From Paroedura picta (lineage: Eukaryota > Chordata > Lepidosauria > Squamata > Gekkonidae): a stretch of 64,000 nt of DNA. The notes below the pieces were generated by a model that had not been told where the DNA came from, did no database searches, and saw only the letters and a list, made by a program, of their open reading frames with translations. Shown here one piece after another: positions 1-10,370 of this stretch; positions within the stretch are counted from its first letter, which is position 1; each line of letters begins with the position of its first letter. A program made the position numbers and the translations under genes. The stretch spans positions 11,927,328 to 11,991,327 of the forward strand of contig NC_135386.1 of NCBI RefSeq assembly GCF_049243985.1, read 5' to 3'.

Positions 1-15
1 TTTTCACCAGCTGGG

Positions 16-434
16 AGGGTTGCCAACCTTGGGGGGGGGACCTGGAGAACTCCTAGAATTACAAATGATCTCCCGAGGAGACAGAGCAGCTCCCCTGGAG
101 AAAAATGGCAGCTTCAGAGGGTAAACTCTACGGCAGGGGTGGCCACACTGTGGCAATCCAGAGTAGGGTTGAGCGCTTCAGCGCGGTTTGGCCGCCTTGC
201 GATCACCGACGCCCAAGGCGGCCAGCGGTGTGGAGAGGAGGGATGCTGTCGCCACCACTGCCCCTCTTCTCTGCGTCGCAGCGCTGGCCTCCTATGCACC
301 GCCATGGACTACGGTGATTGATGAGGCAGCTGAACTGCACCGAAGAAGCACTGGACCCGACTCCAGAGTGCCTGGCAGGGGCCCATGGGAATCGTAGTCC
401 ACAGTTTGGCCAGCCCTGCTCTATGGCATTATAT
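16..434. mobile_element. MITE of the GTTGCCAAC family, interrupted by a hAT element
   Basis: The left part (16-133) starts AGGGTTGCCAACC and reads as the reverse orientation of the family copy at 435-628, including the CTCCCCTGGAGAAAAATGGC block. It is interrupted at 134-418 by a hAT-type element and resumes with CTCTATGGCATTATA before being cut off by the next copy. It is non-coding. The match is by eye to copies in this window. Confidence 0.55.
134..418. mobile_element. hAT-type nonautonomous element
   Basis: The element begins CAGGGGTGGCCACACTG and ends CAGTTTGGCCAGCCCTG, so its ends are inverted repeats. It is flanked by CTCTACGG (126-133) and CTCTATGG (419-426), an 8-bp target duplication with one change. 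Its right arm shares the GAATCGTAGTCCA block with the palindromic hAT MITEs elsewhere in the window. It has no transposase frame; the short frames inside it are chance. Confidence 0.7.
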
Positions 435-628
435 TAGAGTTGCCACTTTGGCTTGGGAAATTCCTGGGAGGGCAGGATCTAGGGAGAAAGGGGCATCAGC
501 AGGATATTGTGCCATAGATCCCACCACCCATAGCTGCCATTTTCTCCAGGGAAAATAATCTCTGATGTCTGGAGATCTCCCAGGTAATCCCAGGAGATCT
601 CCAGGTCCCAACTAGGGAGTGGCAACCC
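435..628. mobile_element. MITE of the GTTGCCAAC family
   Basis: The ends GAGTTGCCACTTTGG and GTGGCAACCC form short inverted repeats. Internal landmarks are GGGAAATTCCTGG, ATTTTCTCCAGGG and GGAGATCTCCAGG, which recur in the copies at 16-434, 20464 and 42843. It is non-coding and no clear target duplication is visible. Confidence 0.5.
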
Positions 629-632
629 AACA

Positions 633-1165
633 TGGTGCTCCATGAGGGTCCTCCCCTCTCCAAACCCCACCTCCTCAGTCTCTGCCTCCAAATCTCTTGG
701 AATTTCCCAATCTGGAGATGGCAGTCCACACAACCACACGCTGCAAGGTCTTTGTGTCCCCCATGTGCCTGCCTATGCCGGTCAGATGTACTTTGGGAGT
801 GACCTCCTTCCTCCGTTGGTATGTGTGCCGAGGCCAGCAGGACAGTCAAGCACAGTCATTCAGCAGTAGAGAAAATTCTCTCACCACTCTGAGCCTTGGC
901 TTCTTTGTTGCTAGGGTGCCCCCTCCCCTTATGCTCAGCTTGTGGCTCTTGTCCTAGCCTCAGCACCAGTGAAGTCGTAACACTGGCTGCCCCCTCTTCC
1001 TGGCACATGCCATATGTGTGCAGTTCAGTGGGTCCTATGCTGCATCGGGGGGTTAATATTGGGTCCACGTTCTTGAAGGGTTGGCTCAACTGGCTCTGTG
1101 GCAAGGGGAAGGGGGTGTGCAGAGGGATCGGGGAGGGGCAGCTGTGGGTACTTTGTTTTTGACAT
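633..1165. other. unassigned DNA
   Basis: No repeat family or gene is recognised here. The short open frames overlap on both strands and have no family resemblance. Confidence 0.4.
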
Positions 1166-1169
1166 CTGA

Positions 1170-1915
1170 ACTGAAGAAACAAAGCCTACTGGATGGGGGA
1201 TACGCTTCTAGGTAGCACTGTGTGTGAACGAGACCTTGGGGTACTTGTGGATTGTAAACTAAACATGAGCAGGCAGTGTGATGCAGCGGTAAAAAAGGCA
1301 AATGCCATTTTGGGCTGTATCAACAGGGGCATCACATCAAAATCACAAGATGTCATAGTCCCATTGTATACGGCACTGGTCAGACCACACCTGGAGTACT
1401 GTGTGCAGTTCTGGAGGCCTCACTTCAAGAAGGACGTAGATAAAATTGAAAGGGTACAGAGGAGAGCGACGAAGATGATCTGGGGCCAAGGGACCAAGCC
1501 CTATAAAGATAGGTTGAGGGACTTGGGAATGTTCAGCCTGGAGAAAAGGAGGTTGAGAGGGGACATGATAGCCCTCTTTAAGTATTTGAAAGGTTGTCAC
1601 TTGGAGGAGGGCAGGATGCTGTTTCTGCTGGCTGCAGAGGAGAGGACACACAGTAATGGGTTTAAACTTCAAGTACAACGATATAGGCTAGATATCAGGA
1701 AAACGTTTTTCACAGTCAGAGTAGTTCAGCAGTGGAATAGGCTGCCTAGGGAGGTGGTGAGCTCCCCCTCACTGGAAGTCTTCAAGCAAAGGTTGGATGC
1801 ACACTTTTCTTGGATGCTTTAGGATGCTTAGGGCTGATCCTGCGTTGAGCAGGGGGTTGGACTAGATGGCCTGTATGGCCCCTTCCAACTCTATGATTCT
1901 ATGATTCTATGATTC
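1170..1915 (+). mobile_element. CR1 LINE, 5'-truncated 3' end
   Basis: An open frame at 1193-1822 (209 codons) encodes the C-terminal part of the CR1 ORF2 protein downstream of the reverse-transcriptase catalytic core. Landmarks are CERDLGVLVD, AILGCINRGI, ALVRPHLEYCVQFW and GTKPYKDRLRDLGMFSLEKR. The same residues recur in the CR1 copies at 32513-33690 and 47741-48661. The stop is followed by the CR1 3' UTR (GGGGTTGGACTAGATGG) and a tail of ATTCTATG octamers at about 1893-1915. The uninterrupted frame suggests a fairly young insertion, 5'-truncated as most CR1 copies are. Confidence 0.92.
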
Positions 1916-1965
1916 AATGGTGAATTAGGGGGCCCATGAAATTCCTTCTTGCACTAATTGAAAAT

Positions 1966-2027
1966 CAACATCAGAGTCCAGTGAGACTCCAGACCAACAC
2001 GGCTACCCACTTGAATCTAATATCAGA
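1966..2027. repeat. fragment of unclassified interspersed repeat (CCAACACGGCTACCC family)
   Basis: It carries AGAGTCCAGTGAGACTCCAG and ACCAACACGGCTACCCACTT. The same blocks recur at 51575-51690, 60505-60640, 37597-37730, 16282-16382, 25625-25765 and 43507-43590. The family is not named with confidence. Confidence 0.5.
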
Positions 2028-2580
2028 CAGCTTCAGTCTTATTCCAATTTGTCATGCCTGACTAAGGATAGTTAACAAACCCGGGGTAATTCCTTTCTCA
2101 ATAATCAGGATTCTGATGCATGGTTTAAGCCTAGTTTTTTTTTTTTGTTGTTCATATTTCTGCATTTGAATGTCACATCTAACTGAACGGCAAGACATCC
2201 ATCTTTGATTGCGATGCTTCTGGCCAAGAGAGGAGAAAGGGAATGCAGATAATCTGGTTCAGAGACCCTCCCAAAGGAACTACAGTTTGTTAGGGATCAC
2301 CCCTGATTTACATTCAGAATATGAGCTTCATGCCCTTGTGTTTTCATGTGAATTTAAGCCCAGAGCAGTAGATCATACAGAGATGCAACAAGCAGCCTCT
2401 TCTAAGGCTGGAGCATGGAAGGATACCATGGGCAGGAGACTTGATTTTTTGCTTTCAAATCAGCACACGGTTTGACAATCACTAATACGTCTCCCACATG
2501 CTCCTTTGAGGAGAGATACCCTACTGCTAAGTATTGAAAGCAAAGCACAGCCATGAATAAGCCGATGTGCTGAAAGGGAA
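2028..2580. other. unassigned DNA
   Basis: No repeat family, RNA gene or coding sequence is recognised. Confidence 0.35.
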
Positions 2581-2582
2581 GG

Positions 2583-2790
2583 GTCATGGCTCAGTTGCGT
2601 AGCAGCTGTCTTGCATGTAGGAAGTCTGAGGTTTAGTCCTGGGCTTGAAAGTGATGTGAAAGATCTCTGCCAGAGAACTGGGAGAACCACTGCCAGTCAG
2701 AGCAGATAATACGGGACTGGATGGACCAATGATCTGTCTCAGTAGCAGTTGTGTGCCCTGTGGCTGCCATCCATCATCAAAGACATGGGC
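2583..2790 (+). mobile_element. tRNA-derived SINE (type B)
   Basis: The head GTCATGGCTCAGTTGCGTAG resembles a pol III A box, and GAGGTTTAGTCCTGG is a degraded B box. The body (GACTGGATGGACCAATGATC) is the usual tail of this reptile SINE type. Related heads occur at 39040 and 41528. It is not a functional tRNA, since no cloverleaf is maintained. Confidence 0.6.
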
Positions 2791-2835
2791 CCAGGATGCA
2801 GCCACCCTTCCTCACTAGAAGTAACATCCCATGAT

Positions 2836-3465
2836 AAGAAGAGTTGGTCTTTATGCCCCACATTTCAAGGGAGTCTCAAAGGGGCTTCCACTCACCTTCC
2901 CTTCCTCTCCCTGTGAGGTAAGTGGCACATAGACCTATTATGCACGGCGGCTGCTATGCCGGGTGGCCGCCATGTTGTTGTGGTGGGGCAGGATGCTCCT
3001 GTGTACACATGGGGCTGGGAAGCCTGGGATGCTGCCCTCAGTGGCAGCAGCTGGGCGGGGAGTGGGGATGCCCCTGCCGGCTCCACGGCTTCACAGAGCT
3101 TGCAGAGGCGTGCAGTGTCCTTCTAGGGACACCATAGGTCGGGGCCGGGCGCCAGCCCACCCCAGGACCGCGGGCCTTCTGTGGCCATGGCCGTACTGGG
3201 GTGTGTGTGCATTATCCGCGCGGGGGTGTGTGTGCATAATCGGGGATTTCCCCCGATGCCTTGCCGCCACCAGCACGGGCATTCTGGCCCATGCATAATG
3301 GGTTTAAGAGAGCTCTGACAGAACTGCTGTGAGTAATGTTGTAACAGGAGTGTGACGGATCCAAGGTCACCCACCTGGCTGTCCATGGAGGACTGGGGAA
3401 TCAAATATGGCTCTCCAGGTTAGAGTCCACTGCTTATAACCCTTAAAACCAAGCTGGCTCTCTCT
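2836..3465 (-). mobile_element. tRNA-derived SINE (type A), interrupted by a MITE
   Basis: Segments 2836-2931 and 3305-3465 are the two halves of one reverse-oriented SINE of the family seen complete at 25126-25416. The tail-side part (AAGAAGAGTTGGTC, CCTTCCTCTCC) lies left. The head-side part (GGATCCAAGGTCACCCA, then AAGCTGGCTCTC) lies right. The B box on the minus strand is around 3400. It is diverged, hence older than the 25-kb copy. Confidence 0.65.
2932..3304. mobile_element. MITE with CCATTATGCA ends
   Basis: The left end GACCTATTATGCACGG and right end CCATGCATAATGGGTTT are inverted repeats of about 15 bp. The interior is GC-rich and non-coding, with a repeated GGGGTGTGTGTGCAT motif near 3197 and 3224. 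It splits a SINE. The superfamily is not assigned because no clean target duplication is seen. Confidence 0.5.
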
Positions 3466-4085
3466 GATCAATAAGGACCATTTCTTGAGTGTGAGGGGTG
3501 GTGGCAGGGTTAGAATAAGTCAAGGAGTGCAGCATCAGGTTGCTTAAAGAATAAAATAATTTTATTTATGAAGAGAAACAACTATGAACAGGAAAAGGAG
3601 AGATGAGACCTTACTGTTCTAACTGGTTCTTTTGTTCAACAGCTGTTCGGGAAGCAAGGAGAGCGGAAGTGGGCTCAAAGAAAGAAGTCTCCCTCGGAGC
3701 CACTGGAGGAGGTAATTTGAAATCATCTGGAAGTTCCTGTTCCAGCTATGCGACATACACATCTCTACTAGTGCCCCCTGCAGGACACGCTTTATATTCT
3801 GCTCAATCATGTACAGTGCAGGTCTTGTATATTTTAAGAAGGCGGTGGACCACAGGTGACACCATGGAAGTGTGAATCCCATCCATCAACAGCTTAGGAT
3901 GAATTGACTCTTTCTTTTTGTTTCAAAAATCTTTATTTAAGCATCTGGTCAAGCTCACGTATAGCTAAAAAAGGATAGTTCACAAGGAAAAAAATCTTGT
4001 ACAACCCCTCAACTATGTGGATGCTCTCGGGCCACAAAGCAAAAGCTTTGAAAAATTCTTAAGTGGAGGGTGAAACAGTGTGGCA
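3466..4085. other. unassigned DNA
   Basis: Nothing recognisable is present. Short frames at 3603-3882 run on both strands through the same DNA and look like chance. Confidence 0.35.
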
Positions 4086-5030
4086 GGTGTGGAATGGCAC
4101 AGCCCCTAGCAACCTTCTGAGTATTCTAGCTGTGCCTTCAGAGAGGTTTGTTGTGTCTGACCTGAGGATTCCAGCTGTGCATCCAGACAGTATGTTGTGT
4201 CCAACTTCCTGAGGATTCCAGCTGTGCACTCAGATGGTTTGTTGTGTCTGACCTCCTGAGGATTCCAGATGTGCATTCAGTTGGTTTGTTGTGTCTGGCC
4301 TCCTAAGGATTCCAGCTGTGCGTTCAGACGGTTTGTTGTGCCTGACCTGAGGATTCCAGCTGTGCATTCAGATGAGTTGTCATGTCTGACCTCCTGAGGA
4401 TTCCAGCTGTGCATTCAGGGAGTTTGTGTCTACATTCAGACGGTTTGTGTCCGATCTCCTGAGGATTCCAGCTGTGCATTCAGATGGTTTGTGTCTGACC
4501 TGAAGATTCTAGCTGTGCATTCAGACGATTTGTGTATGACCTCCTGAGGATTCCAGCTGTGCATTCAGACGGTTCATTGTATCCGACCTCCTGAGGATTC
4601 CAGCTGTGCATTCAGACAGTTTGTGTCTGACCTCCTGAGTATTCCAGATGTGCATTCAGGGAGTTTGTGTCTACATTCAGACGGTTTGTGTCCGACCTCC
4701 TGAGGATTCCAGCTGTGCATTCAGACGGTTCATTGTATCCGACCTCCTGAGGATTCCAGCTGTGCATTCAGATGGTTTGTGTCTGACCTCCTGAGGATTC
4801 CAGCTGTGCATTCAGATGGTTTGTGTCTGACCTCCTGAGGATTCCAGCTGTGCATTCAGACAGTTTGTGTCTGACCTCCTGAGGATTCCAGCTGTGCATT
4901 CAGGGAGTTTGTGTCTACATTCAGACGGTTTGTGTCCGACCTCCTGAGGATTCCAGCTGTGCATTCAGATGGTTTGTGTCTGACCTCCTGAGGATTCCAG
5001 CTGTGCATTCAAAGGGTTTGTTGATTCCGC
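4086..5030. repeat. minisatellite, roughly 40-bp units with higher-order structure
   Basis: More than twenty tandem copies of a unit built on GAGGATTCCAGCTGTGCATT followed by CAGACGGTTTGTGTCTGACC. A variant unit CAGGGAGTTTGTGTCTACAT starts at 4416, 4657 and 4901, so about six units repeat as a higher-order block of 241-244 bp. It is non-coding. The first units, from about 4100 to 4330, carry TTGTTGTGTC variants, so the array is less homogeneous at its left end. Confidence 0.9.
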
Positions 5031-6544
5031 TGTTTCCCTGAACAGCAACGTTTTCCTGCTCGTCCTTTCTGCCTCCTACTCCTATCTACAACCACACAAA
5101 ATCATGATGACACCGTCCCTGAAAGAATTTTTAAAAATGGTCCCCCCTCAAAAAATGTTCTTTTAAACAAAGACATCAGAAGATATCCTCTCCCTGCAGA
5201 TCTTTCCAAACTGAAATGGGAATCCTCCTCTTCCTTTAAATTAAATCAAAGACAAGTTAAACGTGCTACATGGGAAAACACTAAGATTTTCCCTCCAGAA
5301 TGCAGCTGTCATTTCATGCACCACTTTCCAAATAAGTGCATGGACCGTCTCCATCGGCCACAGCTCCTCGGGCAGACAGAATGGAAACATGTCAGCAGCT
5401 GACAGACAGGAAGTCAAGTGGTAATAAAGGCGCAGGAGGCTCAGTCTTTTAAAATAACCCCTCTTTTTTTTACAGTCCAGCAATCTGGGAAAATGTAAGT
5501 GAGTTGCGCTGTCAGTGGGTAATTGTAGCAGCCCCCTGCAGTCACTGTGATGGTTGTTCTGGCAACCAGGAGTGCGTGGGAGCAGAGGCGCTGGAGTTTC
5601 CACCCCTGGTCCTGGCCTGCCTTGTGATCAATGTCATCATCCCATAGATCAAAGATCAGAGGAGCCTCGGCGGTCTTGCCCGGCCTAAAGAGGCAGCCCC
5701 CTCTAGCGGAGCGCATGGGCTTGTCCCAAACGGCTGGCCACATCGAATGCAAATGACAAACACCGACTGTTTTTGAGGGCCGGTTTTGAATCTGTGGCTG
5801 AAAGAGAGAGGCTCAGCCTCTGCTTTCCTCCTCTTGGGTGGCCTCTGGAAATCTGCATGCTCATTTTTCCCCCTTCTGATTTCCTGGGAGCGTATCTAAT
5901 GATTTATTGGCAAAATGCGGATAATATTGCTTTCCCACTAGCATTTGGAGATACAGTGCTGGACCCTTTCCCTTGTTTATTTTGACCTTTTAATTTCTCC
6001 CTCCCTTCTGATACTGGCAGATCAGCAATCAATAAAAACACTTCCAGTTTCTTTCTTACCAGTGTCATTTACAGCAAGCTGTTCAAAGCCTTCCAGAACT
6101 GTTTGCTTAACATGTAGCCAGAAAAATCCTTCCCAAAAGGGCTACCTTCAGCATAAGGTGGAAGATCTACAGGCCTGCTGCTACAAAGGGACATGTGGGG
6201 TCAAGGTCCCCTTAGAATTAGAGGGCATCCTCTGCATTTTCAACTTAAAAAAAAGCCTCTCTAAGCATTCTTCTTATCCTTATCCATTGTTCCTCTTAAT
6301 ATTTGTGAAACAGCCCTGGGGGTGGAGAGTGTCCTGACTGTTCGAGATGGAATAGGACCCCCTGATTGGCCCTCCCTCTCCAGCTCCCACCCTCCTTCCC
6401 TGGACGCTAGCCACTTTGCTCTCAGACGCCTGAGAGAGAGACACAGAGAGCCCTGCCAAACCACAAATGACCCCTGATTACCTGCTATGGCTCCTACTGC
6501 AAAGGAGAGAGAGAGACAGACAGAGATCTGTAAAGCAACCGTGC
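5031..6544. other. unassigned DNA, possibly with conserved segments
   Basis: No transposon is recognised. Segments near 5280-5460 and 5870-6030 are non-repetitive with AT-rich cores and could be conserved noncoding DNA. That is a guess from appearance only. Open frames here are short and overlap on opposite strands. Confidence 0.3.
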
Positions 6545-6615
6545 ACTTCCTTGGTGGTCTCCCATCTAAGTACTAAAGAGAGCTGATCCTGCTTAACTTC
6601 CAAGATCTGAGAAAA
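6545..6615 (-). mobile_element. 5S-rRNA-derived SINE fragment
   Basis: The minus strand reads a diverged 5S rRNA internal-promoter region. On the plus strand this is TGGTCTCCCATCTAAGTACT followed by GCTTAACTTCCAAGATCTGA. It is only a fragment and not a functional 5S gene. Confidence 0.45.
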
Positions 6616-6743
6616 AGAAGATAGCCTGAATTATCCACGTCAGATTTCATTGTATTTCAGAAAATGTGGATCAAATAAACCTAGATGAGAGGAAGAGGCT
6701 GATGGGAATTCAGTGTGTTCAGAAATGCTGATTTTATGCAAAT

Positions 6744-7013
6744 TGTGAGTGAGTGGGCAGGAAGAGATGTGCCAGTGTTTGTCTCTTGTGGCCCTTCTTT
6801 GCATACCCAGGGAATTGCTGATCACCACTGTGGGATGGTAGGTGAATTCCCTCCAGGCCAGGCTGGATTCTGGAGATTTTTGGTGGTAGGGGATCACTTG
6901 GGCATGAAATTGAGGTCACTGTGGATGGGCAGGTGGTTGTGCATTCCTGCATTGTGCAGGGGGTTGGACTAGATCACCCTGGAGGTCCCTTCCAACTCTA
7001 TGATTCTATGATT
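6744..7013 (+). mobile_element. CR1 3' UTR fragment (second subfamily)
   Basis: It starts near GAGTGGGCAGGAAGAGATG, contains CCTCCAGGCCAGGCTGGATT and GGGCATGAAATTGAGGTC, and ends with GGGTTGGACTAGATCACCC, CCTTCCAACTCTATG and the ATTCTATG octamer tail. Parallel copies lie at 32325, 37421, 39662, 57146 and 63839. It has no coding part. Confidence 0.75.
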
Positions 7014-7925
7014 TGCATTCAAAGTATATTGACTGAGTATAATATTGCATCTTACGAAAAACATACAGGGATTTTCTTTTAAGTCAAAGGCTTAATGCTC
7101 CAAATGGTCATTTATGTACTTACTGCCTAGCAGATCTGCATAACACCTGGCTGGCTATGCCACAAGGTCCCCAACAGATACCCTACCCAGTTGGTACTTG
7201 TAATATTCATCTGATAGGACTGTGATGAATGAATGCAGCTCATTTCCTTAGAGTGGAGAGAAGCTTTTCCTGCCGTGGATATCCTAAGCCTTCCAGGGAA
7301 AGCTTATGGGGTGGAGGCAGCCCCTTAATTATGAATGACCTTTTAAACCCAGACTAGTATATATAAAGAACTGTTTTATGGCTGTGTGGCTCAGTTTGTG
7401 TGAGTCAATTTCTTTGGCCATGAATAGGTTTTTTGTGAGGGTCCACTGTGTGCTCATTGACAGGCGTTCTGTGGGCCCTTTTAGTGCATCAGGAAGTGGA
7501 AGGGGGAGGCAAGCGGAGTATCAGGTGGCAACCCTATCAATGAATAGGTGTCTTTGGGACTCCTGAAGGGAAAAGGTGTGTGTGTGGGGGGAGGGGGGCG
7601 GGTCGGTGAAACTGGTTCAGGGCTATTTAACCAACAAGCACACAAAATGTACACAGTAATGTGGCAGCAGGAAATATAAGGGAAGGGGGGTCTGCATGTT
7701 GTCCCCCCCACCCATGTTTTACCTGTTTTTAGAATATTAAGTCCATTACAATGACCAGATTCACTCCTTGATGAGCTACTTTTCTAGTGCCAAGGCAGGG
7801 ACCTTTTTACACAGAGTGCATCCAAACCATCAGATATGCACAGCATCTGCATTTTTCCTGCCTTGGCCTCAGTGACCAAAGTGGTCTATAAATCAAGTTA
7901 ATAAAGAAGCTAACCTGTGATTTCT
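7014..7925. other. unassigned DNA
   Basis: No family or gene is recognised. A short G-rich stretch lies near 7577-7600. Confidence 0.35.
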
Positions 7926-8108
7926 CTGTGGGTGAATAGCTGAAGTTGCAGCCAACTTATGGTGATCCCAGCAAGGGGCTTCCAAGGCAAGTGCGAAGTA
8001 GAGGGGGCTTGGTTATTGCCTTCGTCTGTACAGTCCTACCTGGTGGTCTCCCTTCCGAGTAGTGACCCTGAATAGCTTCCAAGGGTCTGACCAAACTGGG
8101 CTAGATGA
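7926..8108 (-). mobile_element. 5S-rRNA-derived SINE
   Basis: On the minus strand the 5S-like head lies at about 8108-8040, seen on the plus strand as GGTGGTCTCCCTTCCGAGTA then AATAGCTTCCAAGGGTCTGA. The tail (GCAAGGGGCTTCCAAGGCAA, CAACTTATGGTGATCCC) lies to the left. The same body occurs at 38220-38424 and 52120-52290. Confidence 0.65.
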
Positions 8109-8370
8109 TGCTACCTTCACTCCCATATTCTTGCTTAGCTCCTGTTAAAATCCTGCCTGGATATTCTCCCCCTTGGCCTAGCATCGTTACTATCGAAATC
8201 CTTTCCTTTCCACCAGCAGGATGAATAAAGAAGGCATTTCCATGGAATTCAACAGGGTGCTTCTGATCTTAGCTCAGAGACTCCGGAGTCAAGCCTTCCC
8301 ATGTCTGCAGAGCCCTGCTTTGTCCCTTGTATACCCACACCTCGAATTCTGGTTCTTGGTCACGTTAAGG

Positions 8371-8508
8371 CAGGGGTAGTCAAACTGCGGCCCTCCAGAT
8401 GTCCATGGACTACAATTCCCAGGAGCCCCCTGCCAGCGAACGCTGGCAGGGGGCTCCTTGGAATTGTAGTCCATGGACATCTGGAGGGCCGCAGTTTGAC
8501 TACCCCTG
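8371..8508. mobile_element. palindromic hAT MITE (CAGGGGTAGTCAA family)
   Basis: A near-perfect 138-bp palindrome whose arms carry CAGGGGTAGTCAAACTGCGG and CCCTCCAGATGTCCATGGAC. It is flanked by CGTTAAGG (8363-8370) and CGTTGAGG (8509-8516), an 8-bp target duplication with TA at the centre of the left copy. Transcripts would fold into a long hairpin. It has no coding capacity. Confidence 0.88.
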
Positions 8509-8516
8509 CGTTGAGG

Positions 8517-9054
8517 GGTAGCAACGTGTGGAGGTGATGGAAGAGAGAATTGGCTGACCCTACACGAAGGTTTGTTGGGCTCTTGGTTTCTAGCTGCTGT
8601 GCCGTGAATGTATATGAGACTTTACGTTTGAAACATTAATTGGAAAAAAATGTTCCTGCCCCTTTGGCCTCAGGATGATGGTTTATCGAATCCAACATTT
8701 TAAGATCCAATGAAAGAGCTGTGTCTTATCCAAGCGGATGGCGGTCCAAGCATTCTGCTGGAAGTCTGCAATGTGAATCCTTTTCCTGCCGTGATTTGGA
8801 CTCAGAATCACAGCCCTAAGGATATTGTGAGCCATTGCTAACATGCCCTTGAACCCTGTTCAGGAGACTTAGGATTTTGTTTTAACACTTGGGATTTCCC
8901 CCAAATTAGCCTCCGTTTGCCCTTTTAAAAGGAAGCCCTTCATGTACACCTATTGAAAGAGAAATCATTTCTGTCCCTTTCCCTTATCCAAGCGGTAATA
9001 AGTCAGCCCTCTGTAATGATAGCTCATAAATCTAGCTAGGCTGAACATGTTCTC
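8517..9054. other. unassigned DNA, possibly conserved
   Basis: No repeat is recognised. The segment 8890-9050 is non-repetitive, with TAATGATAGCTCATAAATC and AAATTAGCC motifs, and may be conserved noncoding sequence; this cannot be tested without alignment. Confidence 0.25.
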
Positions 9055-9440
9055 ATATTTTATTTATTTATTTAATGTAAGAAGATTCATAAGGCCGTCC
9101 CTCTTGGCCCAGCCATCTCAGGGTGGCATGCAGCCATTAAAACATACAATAAAACACACAATCAGTTAAGCTATCTAAAACAGGATCGACATCCTTCTTC
9201 CCAGTCCTCCTCGCATTGCTTGCCATGTTCCTCACCGCATCCAGGGTATTATGAGGGGTATTATGTTTCAGGGGGGCGGGTGGGCGTTCTTAGATGTTTC
9301 TGGTGGGCTGCGGGTCCTGTGGAACTCAATGGGTTTGACAGGGACCACGTCTCCGTTGGGAGCTCATTCCACCAGGCGGGGGCCAGAACTGAAAAGGCCC
9401 TGACTCTGGTTGAGGCCAGGTGAGCCTCTCTTGGGCCAGG
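9055..9440 (-). mobile_element. L2-like LINE 3' end
   Basis: In reverse orientation, a TTTA-rich tail and a degraded trailer (CATCTCAGGGTGGCATGCAG) are followed by the C-terminal coding remnant, seen on the plus strand as GGGAGCTCATTCCACCAGGC. It matches the LINE ends at 24885-25620 and 60645-61005. It is 5'-truncated and degraded. Confidence 0.6.
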
Positions 9441-9587
9441 AACCACCAGCTTGTTGGAACAGGCTGAGCCTAGAAATCCCCCAGCATTTTGTAAAAAGAT
9501 GAAATAATACAATTAGGGGTTTGTCTTAATTTGGAATTAGTCAGTGGTTACAGAGTCAGTATGACTCCTTGAATGTATGCTCTATAG

Positions 9588-9723
9588 CAGGGGTAGTCAA
9601 ACTGTGGCCCTCCAGATGTCCATGGACTACAATTCCCATGAGCCCCTGCCAGCGAATGCTGGCAGGGGCTCATGGGAATTGTAGTCCATGGACATCTGGA
9701 GGGCCGCAGTTTGACTACCCCTG
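9588..9723. mobile_element. palindromic hAT MITE (CAGGGGTAGTCAA family)
   Basis: A 136-bp near-perfect palindrome with the same arms as the copy at 8371. The flanks CTCTATAG (9580-9587) and CTCTATGG (9724-9731) are an 8-bp target duplication with central TA and one change. Confidence 0.88.
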
Positions 9724-9731
9724 CTCTATGG

Positions 9732-10370
9732 TGATAGCACTCCTGCCCACTAGGATGCCACTTAGCAGCACTCTGGAGGTGTGGGAAAGAAAGGCTCAGG
9801 TATGGAGTTGGTGGGAAGTGAGCAAAGCGGAAGTGAGGCATATGGAGAGACAGACTTCTTACATGCCGAAAACATTCACAGATGGTGTTTCCATTCAGAA
9901 TGTCTTCTAAGGTGCAAAATATCGTATAAAGGGTAAATTTTGGCAGGCTGATTCCGGTTCTCATGGCAACGCATGAAGAACCGAGCCAGGATGTCTGAAA
10001 GGGAAGACAGAGACTGTCGATGGTGAAGATGTGGCTCAGCTTCCTGTCTCCAGAACTGTGAGTCAGTACAAATTTGCACCTAGTTTGGTATCTTGCCTTC
10101 CTAGCCCAGCTTTGAGAATGGGCTTCTGCTGGCTGGGATCAGGAACTTCCTGCAATGCAAGGCTTTGCCACGGTTCCCGAGCAGAAATTCAACACATTTT
10201 ACTGCTATATTTCAATGCCGGGTAATTCTGTTATTAAATTTCAACTTGCCCTGGCGCTCGTAATTCTCGGATCAAATAGAAATTAATTTAATCCTAATTT
10301 GAGATGCATTTCATTATAGTCACACCAATCTACCAGAAAATTAGGAGATTATATTAAGGCCCATAGTATG
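9732..10370. promoter_or_regulatory. unassigned DNA with an AT-rich candidate conserved element at 10205-10325
   Basis: The core at 10205-10325 has many homeodomain-type ATTA/TAAT cores (GTAATTCTG, AATTAATTTAATCCTAATTT, TCATTATAG) in non-repetitive DNA. An enhancer role is inference only. The rest of the interval holds nothing recognisable. Confidence 0.25.

Noticed and set aside
8371-9723. CRISPR-like or regulatory hairpin interpretation of the palindromes
   Set aside because: The 8-bp flanking duplications and dispersed copies show that they are hAT MITEs.
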